64,000 nucleotides of DNA from Crocinitomicaceae bacterium. Its GTDB lineage: Bacteria; Bacteroidota; Bacteroidia; Flavobacteriales_D; Crocinitomicaceae. Positions 18,951-28,136 of this stretch are shown one piece after another. Under the pieces are notes generated by a model. The model was not told where the DNA came from and ran no database searches. It saw only the letters and a program-made list of their open reading frames with translations. The translations under genes were made by a program, and so were the position numbers. The stretch is taken from assembly GCA_024643725.1 (NCBI GenBank), contig JAHEMJ010000013.1, positions 1 through 64,000 on the forward strand. The letters are read 5' to 3'. Numbering within the stretch: position 1 is the stretch's first letter; each line of letters opens with the position of its first letter.

Positions 18951-20249
18951 TTAACTCACTTTTATTTTACCCGTTACCGCACTATTTATTAAGGTGGCTT
19001 TGTATTCTTTTAGCTTTTCTATTTCTTGCTCTTTGAGGGAAATGGCGGTATCTACTTTCAAATTTATATTCTCTACATAATTTCTTATTTCATCCATTTC
19101 ATTAATTGGCGGTATTGGCACTTCAATCGAATTCAAATTTCCGATGGTAAGTTGATTAATTGTTGAAGTTAAAAACATACCCGACAGAGCTTTGAATATG
19201 GATGAATTTAAAATACAAAAAATATAAGGATTGATATCCGACCTAAAAACTGTTGTAAATGCCCCAAATGAATGACCAGCATCAATCTTAGTTGCTAAAG
19301 CACATTTGCCAATTAAGTCTCGGCTCCCGTTTCTAGAGCAGATTAAAATATCATTTTCTCTGATTAATAATTTTTCAGGAATTCTTGATTTTACATAAGC
19401 ATTTTCTTTTTCACCATACTTAAACTTTCCCTCGAATAAATTTGAAGATCTTAAAACTAAGGTTCCTTCTTCTATGCCGCATAAATCATTTGGATTATAG
19501 GTTAGCCCAATAATTGAATTTCCTAAATGCTTCAACCTTTTTACCTCCCAACCCTCCGGTATTTCCCCAATCCATTCCACCCCACTATCTTTCATTTTCA
19601 AATTGGGGTTTAACCCACGGGTAACCGCTTTGTGTATGAGTATTTGCCTGCGTTCTTTGAGCAGTTCTATTTGTTTTTGTTTGATGTCGATGGCTTGGTC
19701 TAGAAAGGCAGTTTTGCGGTCGAGAAAGTGAGCAATGGCGGTTTGTTCTTCCATTGGAGGAAAAATCAAATCACAATTAGCAATGTCGTTCCAATTTAGA
19801 GTTTGCCTTACACCTGAACCCAATAATTTCATAAATTCCACATCAAAACGATGCAAAAAATATTTATAAAATGTTTTATCAAGCTTAATTGAATTGCCTA
19901 ATACAATATAACCTGAGCTTACAACAACATCAATATCTGACAAGGCAATTCTCAAACTAATTAAGTCATAGTTTAGATTAAGGGGGTTTACTAAAAAATC
20001 ACCTCTTAATACTACCTGATAGGATTTCTTTGTTGACTCAGGAATTTTTTCATCATCCTTGTAAACTACTTTTCCAAAGCTAATTGAACCACAATTCAAT
20101 TCAGGATTACTTCGTTTCTTTATCTCATGGAAAACTCGCTTGAATTTTTTTATTTCCCAGTGGGAAGGAACATCTACAATCCAATCAACTCCTGAATGTT
20201 TATATGCTGGATATTTATTAACCGTTTTATTTTCTATTACCGTTTCCAT
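18951..20249 (-). CDS. hsdS: Type I restriction specificity subunit S
   Basis: Two TRD repeats each starting (K)xSGVxWIxxxPxxWExKxxK; EEQTAIAHFLDRKTA. Confidence 0.93.
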   Translation of the reverse strand: METVIENKTVNKYPAYKHSGVDWIVDVPSHWEIKKFKRVFHEIKKRSNPELNCGSISFGKVVYKDDEKIPESTKKSYQVVLRGDFLVNPLNLNYDLISLRIALSDIDVVVSSGYIVLGNSIKLDKTFYKYFLHRFDVEFMKLLGSGVRQTLNWNDIANCDLIFPPMEEQTAIAHFLDRKTAFLDQAIDIKQKQIELLKERRQILIHKAVTRGLNPNLKMKDSGVEWIGEIPEGWEVKRLKHLGNSIIGLTYNPNDLCGIEEGTLVLRSSNLFEGKFKYGEKENAYVKSRIPEKLLIRENDILICSRNGSRDLIGKCALATKIDAGHSFGAFTTVFRSDINPYIFCILNSSIFKALSGMFLTSTINQLTIGNLNSIEVPIPPINEMDEIRNYVENINLKVDTAISLKEQEIEKLKEYKATLINSAVTGKIKVS

Positions 20250-22633
20250 TAAGCTAGATTTAAAATTTCACGAATTAAACCATCACTCAATTCTTCCAGT
20301 TTTAAAATATCGGCACTAACTTCATCAATGGCACGTAAAGGTTTGTGGCGGTAGAAGTATTTATTAAAACTTATTTCGTAACCAATTTTGGTGGCATCCA
20401 GGTTTATCCAAGCTTCGGCAACGTGTGGTTTTACTTCACGCAAAAAGTAGCCGTAAATGTTTTCTTTCAGAGGTACATTCTCCGTATCACGTAAATCGCT
20501 TTCGGTTTCGTATTCTATATACCAGCCACGGCTGGTAGGCTCGCCTTTTTTGGAAGTAGCAAAATAACCGTAATCGGCAAGTTCCGTTTCTCTGCAATCC
20601 AAGTGCTCCAGCAATTGTTCTAATTTATCCCCCGTTAATTTAGTAATGCCTTTTATAACTTTTTCGGCTGTGGCATCGTACCAACTTACGGCATTCAAAA
20701 TGGCATTTTTTTCTGAAGCAGAAAGTTTTGCTTTCATCGTTTTCAATGCTTCATCTACCTTTTCTTTGAATACATTAAAGTCGTTGTATTCATCATTGCC
20801 AATGGTTTTCATCAACTCAGTGGCGGTATTTAATAACTCTTCTTGCTTTGTCCAAAGGGCTTCGCTTACCAATGTTTTACTTTGTTTGGCATTGAGGTTT
20901 AACTCATTTTTTTCGCACCATTCCGTTATTTCTTTTTCATGTTTGGCCAGGTCGGTATACACCTTTTCTCCAAATGTTTCATACGCCCACACCATTGGCT
21001 CACGCAAGGTTTTATCGAAACGCAGTTCAGCAATACGTTCAGCGGTAAATTGTGATTTCATTCGCTTAGGTCGTTCAATGGTTACTTTGTAATAACCAAA
21101 GTCGGTATTGTCAAACAGTTTCGATGCGATACCTTGTTCTTCTTTTGTTTCAGGATGTATTACCCGATCAACGGCTTGCATTTTTTCATATACCGATACT
21201 ATTTCACGAATATGTTCGGGTGCAAACTCACAGTTTTTATTTCCTAAGTTCTTACGCAGTTTTCGGAACAATAATCCCGCATCAATCAATTGCACTTTGC
21301 CTTTACGGTTCTTTGCTTTGTTGTTGCTTAAAATCCAGATATAAGTAGTAATGCCCGTATTGTAAAACAAGTTATTGGGCATTTGCACAATGGCTTCTAA
21401 CCAATCGTTTTCAATAATGTACCTGCGAATATTACTTTCGCCACCACCGGCATCACCTGTAAACAAACTACTTCCATTATGCACTGAAGCAATACGAGAA
21501 CCCAAAGGACTTTGTGTTAAGGGTTTCATTTTGTTTACCATTTCCATCAGGAAAAGCAACTGCCCATCAGATGAACGGGGTGTTGCATCAGCGTCTTCTT
21601 CAATACCCCAATAGTTTTTCAGTTTAATTTGAAAACGAGGGTCTATAATATCCTTGCCATCTTTAATAAACTTCTGCTCACTCGCCCACGACTTTCCGTA
21701 AGGCGGATTAGAAAGCATAAAGTCAAAGCTTGTTCCGGAAAACTCATCGGTAGAAAGGGTTGAACCCACACGAATGTTTTCAGGGTTGTTGCCCTTAATC
21801 ATCATATCCGATTTGCAAATGGCATAGGTTTCATCGTTTATTTCCTTACCATACAAATACACATCGCCTTTGGCTTTGATTTCTCCCTCATCATCCTTTA
21901 CAAAATTCTGCGATTCAGTAAGCATACCACCGCTGCCACAAGCCGGGTCGTAAATGGTCATTACGGGTGGGAGTTTATCTCTAACAAGTTCAAAAATAAT
22001 GTGCGTCATCAAGTCAATAACTTCACGAGGAGTAAAGTGCTCACCGGCTTCTTCGTTATTGTCTTCGTTAAATTTCCGAATCAATTCCTCAAACACATAG
22101 CCCATTCCCAAATTGGTTAACGGTGGCAGTTTCCGACCGTCAGGATCATTTTTTTCGAAAGGGGTAAGGTTGATATAAGGCGAAGTGAACTTTTCAAGCA
22201 CATTCAATAAAACATCTTTCGATGCCATGTGTCTCACTTGACTTTTGAGTTTAAATTTTTCAATAATCTCTTTTACGTTTCCACTAAAGCCGTTCAGGTA
22301 ATCTTCAAAGTTGGCTTCCAGTATTTGTTGGTTATTGGTAGCTGTGTCGTGCAAGCGTTGCAAGGTCCATTCGCTAGTATTGTAAAACACAAAACCACTG
22401 GCTTGTCTCAAACCATTTTCGTCCCATTCGGTAAACTTGGCTTCCTCTTTTTGGAAAACCAATTCTTCAAGAACTGCTTCTTTGGTAGGCTCTAGCAAAG
22501 CATCCAGTCTGCGAAGCACCACCATGGGTAAAATTACATCGCGGTATTTTCCTCTTACATATACGTCACGCAAACAATCGTCTGCTATTGACCAAATGAA
22601 GGATATTGATTTATTATGTACGGCTTGGTTCAT
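20249..22633 (-). CDS. hsdM: Type I restriction methylase subunit M
   Basis: GEHFTPREVIDLM, YDPACGSGGML, SNPPYGKSW. Confidence 0.95.
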   Translation of the reverse strand: MNQAVHNKSISFIWSIADDCLRDVYVRGKYRDVILPMVVLRRLDALLEPTKEAVLEELVFQKEEAKFTEWDENGLRQASGFVFYNTSEWTLQRLHDTATNNQQILEANFEDYLNGFSGNVKEIIEKFKLKSQVRHMASKDVLLNVLEKFTSPYINLTPFEKNDPDGRKLPPLTNLGMGYVFEELIRKFNEDNNEEAGEHFTPREVIDLMTHIIFELVRDKLPPVMTIYDPACGSGGMLTESQNFVKDDEGEIKAKGDVYLYGKEINDETYAICKSDMMIKGNNPENIRVGSTLSTDEFSGTSFDFMLSNPPYGKSWASEQKFIKDGKDIIDPRFQIKLKNYWGIEEDADATPRSSDGQLLFLMEMVNKMKPLTQSPLGSRIASVHNGSSLFTGDAGGGESNIRRYIIENDWLEAIVQMPNNLFYNTGITTYIWILSNNKAKNRKGKVQLIDAGLLFRKLRKNLGNKNCEFAPEHIREIVSVYEKMQAVDRVIHPETKEEQGIASKLFDNTDFGYYKVTIERPKRMKSQFTAERIAELRFDKTLREPMVWAYETFGEKVYTDLAKHEKEITEWCEKNELNLNAKQSKTLVSEALWTKQEELLNTATELMKTIGNDEYNDFNVFKEKVDEALKTMKAKLSASEKNAILNAVSWYDATAEKVIKGITKLTGDKLEQLLEHLDCRETELADYGYFATSKKGEPTSRGWYIEYETESDLRDTENVPLKENIYGYFLREVKPHVAEAWINLDATKIGYEISFNKYFYRHKPLRAIDEVSADILKLEELSDGLIREILNLA

Positions 22634-22638
22634 TTATT

Positions 22639-22950
22639 TTATTTTGAAACGGTTCTTAAATATTTTTCTAATGATTCAATAAAAAATGGCTCATTGCCAT
22701 AATCATTTTCAATTTTCTGATTCAACAATTGTATTTGCATTTCTTTGTAGTCCAAATCAAACAGTTCTGATAAGCCATTGAGCATGTGTGATTGAAGTTG
22801 TCTTTCTCCATTTTCAATCTTGCTCAGCAGCGAAATATCTATTCCTAGTTTATCAGCAACAATCTTTAAAGAATACTTTTTCTCTTTGCGCAAACCATGA
22901 ATAAATTTTCCGAATTCAATTGGCTTTTCCATTTCTTTATTAATTATCAT
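22639..22950 (-). CDS. XRE-family HTH regulator (R-M controller-like)
   Basis: FGKFIHGLRKEKKYSLKIVADKLGIDISLLSKIENGERQ; start moved from 23028 to MIINKEM. Confidence 0.8.
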   Translation of the reverse strand: MIINKEMEKPIEFGKFIHGLRKEKKYSLKIVADKLGIDISLLSKIENGERQLQSHMLNGLSELFDLDYKEMQIQLLNQKIENDYGNEPFFIESLEKYLRTVSK

Positions 22951-22957
22951 AATTACC

Positions 22958-22975
22958 TTTGACAAACGTGTCAAA
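22958..22975. promoter_or_regulatory. Palindrome TTTGACA-AACG-TGTCAAA, candidate autoregulatory operator
   Basis: Perfect 7-bp arms directly upstream of XRE start. Confidence 0.6.
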
Positions 22976-23069
22976 AATAGGAAATAAATATTGCTATTTA
23001 ATACCTTATTTTGAAAATTTTCTGCCATTTAAGGTCAAAGTGAGTAATACTGCGGAACCACGTGGTAAA

Positions 23070-23102
23070 AAAGAAAGTCCCACGGAAATCCGCAGGACTT
23101 TT
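23070..23102 (-). terminator. Rho-independent terminator of the primase/helicase gene
   Basis: AAAAGTCC-TG-CGGA-TT-TCCG-TG-GGACTTTCTTTTTT on minus strand. Confidence 0.7.
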
Positions 23103-23156
23103 ACCAGAAAAGGGGGACTAAATCTGGTAATTTCGTAGTAAAAACTCCGAATATTG

Positions 23157-25232
23157 TTAGAAAGGCATGTTAACTAGACAGTATTCTAGCGCATTTGAGG
23201 GGTTTTTCTCGATGATTCCATTCTCGCGCATGAATTTGATATACGACCTAGCAGTTCTCTCTTTTACATCCATGCTTTCCATGAGTGCTTTGTATAGATT
23301 TTGGTTGCTGATGTACACACGGTTCTTGAAAATTTCGTTTGCCACATCCTTCAGCTCACTGGTTTTTCTGATTTCAGAATCCTCTTTGCTTTTTTCACCC
23401 AGGTAAACATGTCGGCCTTCGGTCTTACTCCAGCCAAATTGCATCATGGGCACATCTAATGGCGAACCATCACGAACTTTTAGTGCTTTTACCACGCTGC
23501 AATTGTTGTTATCGTCCTTTTCAATCAATAAAATACCTGCGGCCTTTCGCTGAACCTCTGATCCAAGGTGTCCGCGAAGTTTCATGCCCGATGGCGCAAG
23601 GTGCAATACACAAATAATAACGGTATTGTAAATGGCTGCCATTCTAAAAAGTTCCTCAACCAATTTCACGGAGCTTTCTTCATCGTTTACGGCTCCCAGC
23701 AAATCGGCAATACCGTCAATGACCACCATGTGAATACCACCGTGCTCATAAAAGAACCGATCCATGGATTCCAGGATCAAATTCATGCGCTCACTTCTTG
23801 AAATACCCACCAAGCAAAAAGCTTTGAACCAGGAAGGTGGTTTTTCTTGAGAAGACCTGCGAATAATGTAGGTTAGATTCTTGTACAACTGAAATTCCGA
23901 TTGCTCTGTATCGTAAAGCAATACAGCTCGCTGCTCAATGTTTTCTTTGATGGTGGTTCCTAGGGTGTCAATTTCTATTTCACCTGGTTTAATGGCTCCA
24001 GAAAGAATGCCTCCTAAATAATTGGTTTTACCGCTGCCTTCGGATCCAGCCACACAAACAATGTTTCCAGGTGTACCAATGGTAACGTCGTTTATGGTAA
24101 TGAGCGGTTCGGGTGCTTTTGGTGGATTGTCAAAATCAATTTCGCAGCTCTTCATTACTGCAATGGTGTCCTCGTACAAGTGATCGAGCATTTCACGAAA
24201 CAGCATCATCAAATCATCTGCCGAATGGTTCAAGCGAAAAAAATCTGAAATGTCTTTCTCTGTTTTATCGCCCGATAGTGGCAGGAGTAAACTTTTAAGC
24301 TGGTATTCTTTTAAATCTTTGGTAAGCTTCTCCATAGATGCTTTACCCGTTTGATCAACATCGTATAGTAGGGTGATGTGCTTGAATCGGTAACCCAAGC
24401 CCCTGATTAAATTCTTTGGAATGTGAGCCGTTTCACTGTTAAAACAAATGGCATGAAAACCATGGGAAACCAAACTCAACACATCTTTTTCTCCACCTGT
24501 AATGAAAAGTACATCGCCTCTAATCGGCAATTGGTCAAATCCAAACACATAGCTCTCGGTTACTTCGCCTGTGTACAAAAAGCGCAACTTCGAAAAGGGT
24601 CGATAAAGTTTCGTGTACCTTCTTCCATTGTAACCAAACATGGGTTGCTCATCGGTGCTTCCTAGGGCATATTCACTGCCGTCTTTGCCAATACCAATAA
24701 AGCGTTCAATGGCCGTTACATTGAAGCGATCTAAAATGTCTCTGGTAATTCCGTATTGCGCCCAAAATAGAATTTCACTTTCGTTGAATTCCCTGGTTTG
24801 AATCGGCAATTTGGTTTTCGCTGTTTCAAATCCATCATGAATGGAAGGTAGGGAGGAGGCTCTTTGAACTTCACCTTTGGTATCCCTTACAATCCGATTT
24901 ACCTTTTGGTCGTTATCTTCCAGGCAAAGGCCTAGTTCGTTGTCTATGATTTCTAAGATTTTAATGAAATCTTGTCGGTCATCACAGCTGAGTCCAAATA
25001 TTTTACTGACAAAGAAAAAGCAATCGCCACTGTATTCGGCATCCCCGAAATCCTTGAACTTGTAAATAGATGATTTCTTATCAAAATACAAATAGCATGA
25101 TGCTTTTGAATCCTGATAAAACGGGCTTTTAAAGGATTTCCCAACCTTTGAAAATTTACTTCCGAGGAAGTGTTTAAAAATGCTTAATCCGTTGTTGGTT
25201 GCTTGAAGAATTGAATCTTTATTGAGTGACAT
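23157..25232 (-). CDS. TOPRIM/AAA_25-type primase-helicase (RepA-like)
   Basis: LFITGGEKDVLSL...LLYDVDQTGKASM (TOPRIM); VAGSEGSGKTNYLGG (Walker A); MVVIDGIADLLG (Walker B). Confidence 0.78.
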   Translation of the reverse strand: MSLNKDSILQATNNGLSIFKHFLGSKFSKVGKSFKSPFYQDSKASCYLYFDKKSSIYKFKDFGDAEYSGDCFFFVSKIFGLSCDDRQDFIKILEIIDNELGLCLEDNDQKVNRIVRDTKGEVQRASSLPSIHDGFETAKTKLPIQTREFNESEILFWAQYGITRDILDRFNVTAIERFIGIGKDGSEYALGSTDEQPMFGYNGRRYTKLYRPFSKLRFLYTGEVTESYVFGFDQLPIRGDVLFITGGEKDVLSLVSHGFHAICFNSETAHIPKNLIRGLGYRFKHITLLYDVDQTGKASMEKLTKDLKEYQLKSLLLPLSGDKTEKDISDFFRLNHSADDLMMLFREMLDHLYEDTIAVMKSCEIDFDNPPKAPEPLITINDVTIGTPGNIVCVAGSEGSGKTNYLGGILSGAIKPGEIEIDTLGTTIKENIEQRAVLLYDTEQSEFQLYKNLTYIIRRSSQEKPPSWFKAFCLVGISRSERMNLILESMDRFFYEHGGIHMVVIDGIADLLGAVNDEESSVKLVEELFRMAAIYNTVIICVLHLAPSGMKLRGHLGSEVQRKAAGILLIEKDDNNNCSVVKALKVRDGSPLDVPMMQFGWSKTEGRHVYLGEKSKEDSEIRKTSELKDVANEIFKNRVYISNQNLYKALMESMDVKERTARSYIKFMRENGIIEKNPSNALEYCLVNMPF

Positions 25233-25251
25233 ATAAAAAGTTGTAAGAAGG

Positions 25252-25560
25252 TTAAATGATTGATTTTCTAGCAGGCTGGTAGCCTTTTTTCACATAGTTG
25301 ACCAGGTCTGATAAAATCAGTCGCCGCTGCCGACCCACATGAGTGTAGGGCAATTTGCCGTCTCTCATGAGGATGTACATTTGTGCTCTAGAAAGTCCCA
25401 GGATTTTTGCCGCACTGGCAACATCCAGGTATTTCATTTCCTTCTTAGGTTCTTTTACTTCTTCAGCAAGTTGGCTCAGGATACGCTCAACTTTCATAAG
25501 TCTTTCTTCCAGCAATTTAATGCTAGGTATTTCTGTACTATTGGTTTTGTTTTCCCACAT
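25252..25560 (-). CDS. HTH_17 / excisionase-like DNA-binding protein
   Basis: YLDVASAAKILGLSRAQMYILMRDGKLPYTHVGRQRRLILSDLVNYVKKG. Confidence 0.8.
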   Translation of the reverse strand: MWENKTNSTEIPSIKLLEERLMKVERILSQLAEEVKEPKKEMKYLDVASAAKILGLSRAQMYILMRDGKLPYTHVGRQRRLILSDLVNYVKKGYQPARKSII

Positions 25561-25616
25561 AAGCTGCCTATAAATTAATTAGGCTGCAATGCTACCAACA
25601 CTTTTCAGCTTGCTTA

Positions 25617-25638
25617 TTGTACTACAATTGTACTACAA
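25617..25638. promoter_or_regulatory. Two adjacent 11-bp palindromes TTGTACTACAA/TTGTACTACAA, candidate operators
   Basis: Each unit is a perfect palindrome around a central base; upstream of the excisionase-like gene. Confidence 0.6.
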
Positions 25639-25647
25639 TGATTTTTT

Positions 25648-26494
25648 TCAAAGACCCCTGGCGCAATAATTATCGAAAACCTCCATGAGCTCTTTCAAGT
25701 AGGGCTTTTGTTCAATTTTTCTATTTTTTGCCGCTTGCAACGTAGAATCGATGTTTCCAATCTGGATATTGAAAAACCACATTAGGATCCCAAAAAACTC
25801 CTTCTTGGTGATTTTAGGGCGATCTATCGCCTTAACGGAATTACTCTCGTAAACCGATACAAAAAGCTCAATAAACGCGACTTTATCCCGTTGCCATTGG
25901 ATGAGGGTCATTCCACTTCCTTTTGGAAATAACGATAGTTGACCCGACATGTAGGCCGATAACTCTTGTTTTGTTGGGATGGATAAATCCTGGTTGTTTT
26001 GCAGTGCGACTTGCCTTGTGGCATATTTGTTCAAATGCGAGATGCGATGCAAGTAGAGCTGTTCTAAAAGTTCGAGCATTTGATACTGAACGGTAAAATA
26101 GTCAAGAATTTTTTTTTATGACTTCACTGTTTACGAGCTCCCTGGAAATGGATTTATGGAGCTCAACACGATGAAGCAATACCTCGACATAATCTTTGGG
26201 AAAATACCGTTGTCGAAATTCCCTGATCTCAAAACAGTACAAGTCAAATTCCCTTTTAATCGAATCAGCTTGATGGAGTGAGTTGTTCATCATTTCATCT
26301 ACCAGCCTTTTACAGGGTAGGTAGAAGGTGTAGAGGTACTCGTGATAGGTGACGGTTGATTTTAGGCCGTTAAATTCCACTTCTTGGGAATCGTCAATCT
26401 CAAAAAGTGAAATCTGTTTTCTAAGGGATCGCGGATTGACATTAATTCGGGCAATTTTCAATTGCGCCAATGCATTGTTTAATAATTCTTTCAT
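25648..26494 (-). pseudogene. RteC-like regulator split by a one-base frame difference in an A9 tract (ORFs 26102..26494 and 25648..26079)
   Basis: C-terminal half WQRDKVAFIELFVSVYES...FFNIQIGNIDSTLQAAKNRK...YLKELMEVF resembles the RteC C-terminus; removing one A joins both ORFs (...SEVIKKILDYFTVQYQMLELLEQL...). Confidence 0.6.
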
Positions 26495-26600
26495 GACTTA
26501 TACGTTTTGTTAAAAAATGATAATAATAACGAAAGTCATTTGTCAAATGAGGTCAAAAAGAAAATTACTTTTGATAGGCCAAAATGGTAAAATCACCTAC

Positions 26601-26645
26601 TTGGCAATTGGCAAGGGTATATATATACACCTTGCCATTTGCCAA
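26601..26645. repeat. Palindrome with four TTGGCAA-type half-sites around a TATATATA core
   Basis: TTGGCAATTGGCAAGGGTATATATATACACCTTGCCATTTGCCAA; 15 of the 16 outer pairs match. Confidence 0.85.
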
Positions 26646-26856
26646 CCTAGATATGATTTCGCGCAATGCCTGTAAACAGTGGGTTTGAGGGTGTTTTTGA
26701 GGGGATTGATGATTTTTGTCAAATACTTATCGAAATCTCAAGAAATTCGGAATTTCCGAATGTGTATATTAAACTCTAAATAGACTGATTTCAATGTTCA
26801 TTTGTTCAAAGTTCATCGGGTAGTGCTGCGAAAAGTCAACATAGATAAGAGAGTTT

Positions 26857-26892
26857 TCTTGTGACAAAGGATATTATAAATTTGTCACGAGA
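26857..26892. repeat. 12-bp inverted repeat, 12-bp spacer (TCTTGTGACAAA-n12-TTTGTCACGAGA)
   Basis: Direct reading; one G-T wobble. Confidence 0.85.
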
Positions 26893-26940
26893 AAGATATA
26901 AGTTAACCGACTACTAAATCTTTTACACTAAACGGACGTG

Positions 26941-27864
26941 CTATTTCCAAATTGGTTGTTTTTGCCAGTTATTTAAAAATCCTAGTTTATAAATTGGCAA
27001 GTTTGGATTGGATGCAAAAAGGTCTAAAATTTTAATTTTAATTTGATGTGTCGGCGTTACTTTATTGCATAAATAAATCATTGAAGTTATAATTAGAAAT
27101 GGTTTTTTGCATTGCACGGGAAGCAATGAACTATTTAACCAGTCCGCTTTGGGATTATTGAGGGTTTCAATAGGTATTTTTACCAAATTTCTACTCCAAA
27201 GTCTTGAATGATGAGCAATTATGTTTCTAACATAGGTTATTGATTCAAGCCAGCTAGAAAGCTCACTATGCAAGTTTAGCCCCATTTCCTTAGCAATGGT
27301 TGCTTTTTCAGGAAGCTGGTGTTTTAAATTCTTGTAAAGTTTAGATAGCGTCCCCATTGAGGCAATTTCTAAAATTTTCCAGGAATCTGAATCTTGATTT
27401 GGATATCTTCTTTTTTGGTCTTTAATGAAAATTTCTTGACTTCGGTTGAATTCCTTCTTAAGTTCAGATACTATATTTTGATGAATGGTAACAGTTGGAT
27501 CAGATGGCAATGGCGTATTTTCAAATAACTTATTGTCTAAATACCATAAACTCCCATATGCAATTGACATATGGTAAATCATCTTTGTTCGTAACGCAAT
27601 TTCAATTCTTTCAATTGCATCAAACAGTATTAACCTTAATTTTCTATCGAAATTGTATCGTTCGATAACATCCTCAAAATAAGTGTTTGGCTTCAAGGCA
27701 TGGGAAGAAACATCTTCTTGCATATCCCACCAATATCCCTTTAAACGGTAATAGCTAATGTTTTCTAAAAAATGGTATGCAGACTGCTCATCATTGAAAA
27801 GCATACCTCGTTGCTTTAACAAGGCAATTTGATCTGCTATGGAGTAAGGAGTTTTATTTGCCAT
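26941..27864 (-). CDS. Abi_2 (AbiD/AbiF) family abortive infection protein
   Basis: SIADQIALLKQRGMLFNDEQSAYHFLENISYYRLKGYW...ITYVRNIIAHHSRLWSRNL (RxxxxH HEPN motif). Confidence 0.88.
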   Translation of the reverse strand: MANKTPYSIADQIALLKQRGMLFNDEQSAYHFLENISYYRLKGYWWDMQEDVSSHALKPNTYFEDVIERYNFDRKLRLILFDAIERIEIALRTKMIYHMSIAYGSLWYLDNKLFENTPLPSDPTVTIHQNIVSELKKEFNRSQEIFIKDQKRRYPNQDSDSWKILEIASMGTLSKLYKNLKHQLPEKATIAKEMGLNLHSELSSWLESITYVRNIIAHHSRLWSRNLVKIPIETLNNPKADWLNSSLLPVQCKKPFLIITSMIYLCNKVTPTHQIKIKILDLFASNPNLPIYKLGFLNNWQKQPIWK

Positions 27865-27880
27865 AGCTATAAAAAGAATG

Positions 27881-27914
27881 ACCCGCTAGCAGATCTTACG
27901 GTATGCTAGCGGGT
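27881..27914 (-). promoter_or_regulatory. Perfect 11-bp hairpin followed by U-rich run, directly upstream of the abi start codon
   Basis: ACCCGCTAGCA-n12-TGCTAGCGGGT, then CATTCTTTTT on minus strand. Confidence 0.75.
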
Positions 27915-27923
27915 ACTGTTGGT

Positions 27924-27955
27924 ACAAATGTACAACAATTTTTAAATTCTCTACA
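27924..27955 (-). promoter_or_regulatory. Bacteroidota-type promoter TTTG-N21-TACATTTG for abi
   Basis: Match to the TTTG / TAnnTTTG consensus on minus strand. Confidence 0.55.
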
Positions 27956-28136
27956 AATTCAAATTTTTTTTAACTCTAATTTTTTTTAAAATTTAATTAG
28001 GTTCATTATCTTTGTGAAACCCAAGGGAACTCAATCTGGACAATCAAGCCCTCCTTTTGGCTGCTTGGTTTCTAAGGGGGTTTCCAAAGGAAAATAGAGA
28101 AGTAAAATACTTGATATATAGGATTTTAGGGCTTAT

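Noticed and set aside
22951-23028. N-terminal extension of the XRE regulator
   Set aside because: It overlaps the TTTGACA...TGTCAAA palindrome; canonical XRE N-terminus begins at MIINKEM or MEKPIEF.
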